Assembly: GCA_024707365.1 (NCBI GenBank)
Contig: JANPZV010000008.1
Coordinates: forward strand, 186,001 to 250,000
Reading direction: 5' to 3'
Source of the DNA: Terricaulis sp.
GTDB lineage: Bacteria; Pseudomonadota; Alphaproteobacteria; Caulobacterales; Aquidulcibacteraceae
DNA: 64,000 nt
The translations under genes were made by a program, and so were the position numbers. The notes beneath the pieces were generated by a model. The model ran no database searches and had not been told where the DNA came from. It was given only the letters and a program-made list of their open reading frames with translations. Below are positions 62,896 to 64,000 of this stretch, one piece after another; the stretch's first letter is position 1, and every line of letters starts with the position of its first letter.

Positions 62896-62922
62896 GGCGC
62901 TTACCTTCAAGGTCCGTGTGCG

Positions 62923-64000
62923 ATGATCACCCAAACCACCTCCGGCAATCGCGGCCTCTTGCAAGCCGAGCCGCTGATCTTTGAAACCGGCTCCGCCGAA
63001 ACCACCGGCGTCGATCTGCCGGCGCCGAAAGGCGAGAACCGCCTCGGCGCGCTAACGCGCAAAGCGCCGCTCGATCTGCCCGGCCTCTCAGAGCCGGAAA
63101 CGATGCGCCATTTCGTGCGTCTTTCCCAAAAGAATTACGCCATCGATCTCGGCCTCTTCCCGCTCGGCTCCTGCACGATGAAGCACAATCCGCGCCTCAA
63201 CGAGCGCGCGGCGCGCTTTGAAGGCTTTGCCGATCTGCATCCGCTGCAACCCACAAGCACCATCCAAGGCGCGCTCGCGCTGATGGATGAGCTGGCGCAT
63301 TGGCTCTGCACGCTCACCGGCATGCCGGCCGTCGCGCTTTCGCCCAAAGCCGGCGCGCATGGCGAGTTCGCCGGCATGCTGGCGATCAAGGCGGCGCTCG
63401 AAGCCAAGGGCGAGGGCCATCGCAAGCGCGTGCTGGTGCCCAGCTCCGCGCACGGCACCAATCCGGCCACCGCCGCCGCCGCTGGTTTCACCGTCGATGA
63501 AATCCCCGCGCGCGATGACGGGCGCGTGCACCTCGATGACGTGAAAGCCAAGCTCGGCCCCGATGTGGCGGCCATCATGATCACCAACCCGAACACGTGC
63601 GGCCTGTTCGAGCCCGAGATCAAAAACATCGCCGACGCGATCCACGCCGCCGGCGCGTATTTTTATTGCGATGGCGCCAACTACAACGCCATCGTCGGCA
63701 AGGTGCGCCCCGGCGATCTTGGCGTCGATGCCATGCACATCAATCTGCACAAGACGTTCTCCACGCCGCACGGCGGCGGCGGGCCGGGCGCAGGCCCCAC
63801 CGTGCTCAGCGCCGCGCTCGCGCCGTTCGCGCCCGTGCCGCACATCGTGCTGCGCGGCGAAAAACGCGAGCTGCGCGAGCATGCCGAAGGCACGCAAGCG
63901 TTTGGCCGCATGTGCGCGTTCCACGGCCAGATGGGCATGTTCACCCGCGCGCTCACCTACATGATGAGCCATGGCAGCGACGGTTTGCGCCAAGTGGCCG
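62923..64000 (+). CDS. gcvPB: Glycine dehydrogenase (decarboxylating) subunit 2, GcvPB (runs off the window)
   Basis: The first ~359 residues are present in one frame without breaks and continue past the window edge. MITQTTSGNRGLLQAEPLIF begins it; SQKNYAIDLGLFPLGSCTMK, HGTNPATAAAAGFTVDEIPA and the PLP lysine motif MHINLHKTFSTPHGGGGPGA near residue 276 are diagnostic. With GcvPA it forms the PLP-dependent P-protein that decarboxylates glycine and loads GcvH. The complete protein should be about 480-530 residues. Confidence 0.96.
   Translation, partial: MITQTTSGNRGLLQAEPLIFETGSAETTGVDLPAPKGENRLGALTRKAPLDLPGLSEPETMRHFVRLSQKNYAIDLGLFPLGSCTMKHNPRLNERAARFEGFADLHPLQPTSTIQGALALMDELAHWLCTLTGMPAVALSPKAGAHGEFAGMLAIKAALEAKGEGHRKRVLVPSSAHGTNPATAAAAGFTVDEIPARDDGRVHLDDVKAKLGPDVAAIMITNPNTCGLFEPEIKNIADAIHAAGAYFYCDGANYNAIVGKVRPGDLGVDAMHINLHKTFSTPHGGGGPGAGPTVLSAALAPFAPVPHIVLRGEKRELREHAEGTQAFGRMCAFHGQMGMFTRALTYMMSHGSDGLRQVA

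Noticed and set aside
62711..62926. Small open frame in the gcvPA-gcvPB gap
   Set aside because: Its sequence is translated palindromic repeat; no ribosome site and no family.

Overview
The window is high-GC alphaproteobacterial DNA, most likely from the order Caulobacterales (a Caulobacter/Hyphomonas-type stalked or flagellated lineage). The strongest clues are gene-order hallmarks of Caulobacter flagellar biology: flbT-flaF-flagellin-flaG, flgI-cheL-flbY transcribed away from fliX, flgF-flgG-flgA-flgH, and fliL-fliM followed by a small membrane coiled-coil gene and a MotE-like gene. There is also a perfect TTAA-N7-TTAAC CtrA-type box and a near-perfect sigma-54 site. The content is a run of chromosomal core genes. 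I see no prophage, integrase, insertion sequence or CRISPR array.

Layout. 1-5.3 kb: end of an EAL protein, a ParDE-type toxin-antitoxin pair, a GNAT-like protein, a CHASE4-GGDEF-EAL cyclic-di-GMP enzyme and an NNMT-type methyltransferase. 5.3-9.9 kb: an autotransporter with a long leader, a lipoprotein, and a cytochrome b561 next to a decayed 3' fragment of a second b561. 10-17.3 kb: a yybP-ykoY-type (Mn2+) riboswitch and GDT1-family exporter, a TPR protein, a sugar-lactone oxidase, a D-threonine-aldolase-like enzyme, a FucP-type sugar transporter, a 4'-phosphopantetheinyl transferase and tRNA-Lys(CTT). 17.4-27.2 kb: small metabolic and envelope genes (NnrU, Hpt, thioesterase, SDR, NUDIX, TIR-like membrane protein, serine hydrolase, lipocalin, LapA) and a MoxR/CoxE pair. 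27.3-34.5 kb and 38.4-47.2 kb: two blocks of flagellar genes separated by dksA, a DUF2214 gene and an acyl-CoA ligase. 47.2-58.2 kb: lytic transglycosylase, uracil-DNA glycosylase, ETF-ubiquinone oxidoreductase, two TPR proteins with ispE, a WecA/MraY-type transferase and a polyprenyl diphosphate synthase. 58.3-64 kb: a methyltransferase, then the glycine-cleavage operon gcvT-gcvH-gcvPA-gcvPB behind a tandem glycine riboswitch.

Two things stand out beyond gene content. First, there are several families of small palindromic repeats. One is a ~166-bp element made of two consecutive hairpins. It lies between convergent genes at 348-513 and 57020-57185, and its outer ends supply the stop codons of both neighbours; a 28-bp deletion derivative is at 23738-23765. 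Another repeat family has entered the P3 stem of the second glycine-riboswitch aptamer, and every intergenic gap of the gcv operon carries a palindrome. Second, about twenty single-base indels interrupt otherwise well-conserved genes (flagellin, flaF, gcvPA, the GGDEF-EAL protein and others). Most are in homopolymers or within a few bases of CGATCG, so I read them as consensus-sequence errors and give the repaired gene spans, marking each break.

How the genes work together. The flagellar blocks encode rod (FlgF, FlgG), P- and L-rings (FlgI, FlgH), their assembly factors (FlgA, CheL, FlbY, FliX), the switch and stator-associated parts (FliM, FliL, MotE-like) and the filament with its post-transcriptional control (FlbT, FlaF). 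The gcv operon degrades glycine to feed one-carbon metabolism and is switched on by glycine. The cyclic-di-GMP enzymes fit a motile-to-sessile life cycle. No obviously new multi-gene system was found; the repeat element, the repeat-bearing riboswitch and a short flagellin-like protein are the most novel observations.
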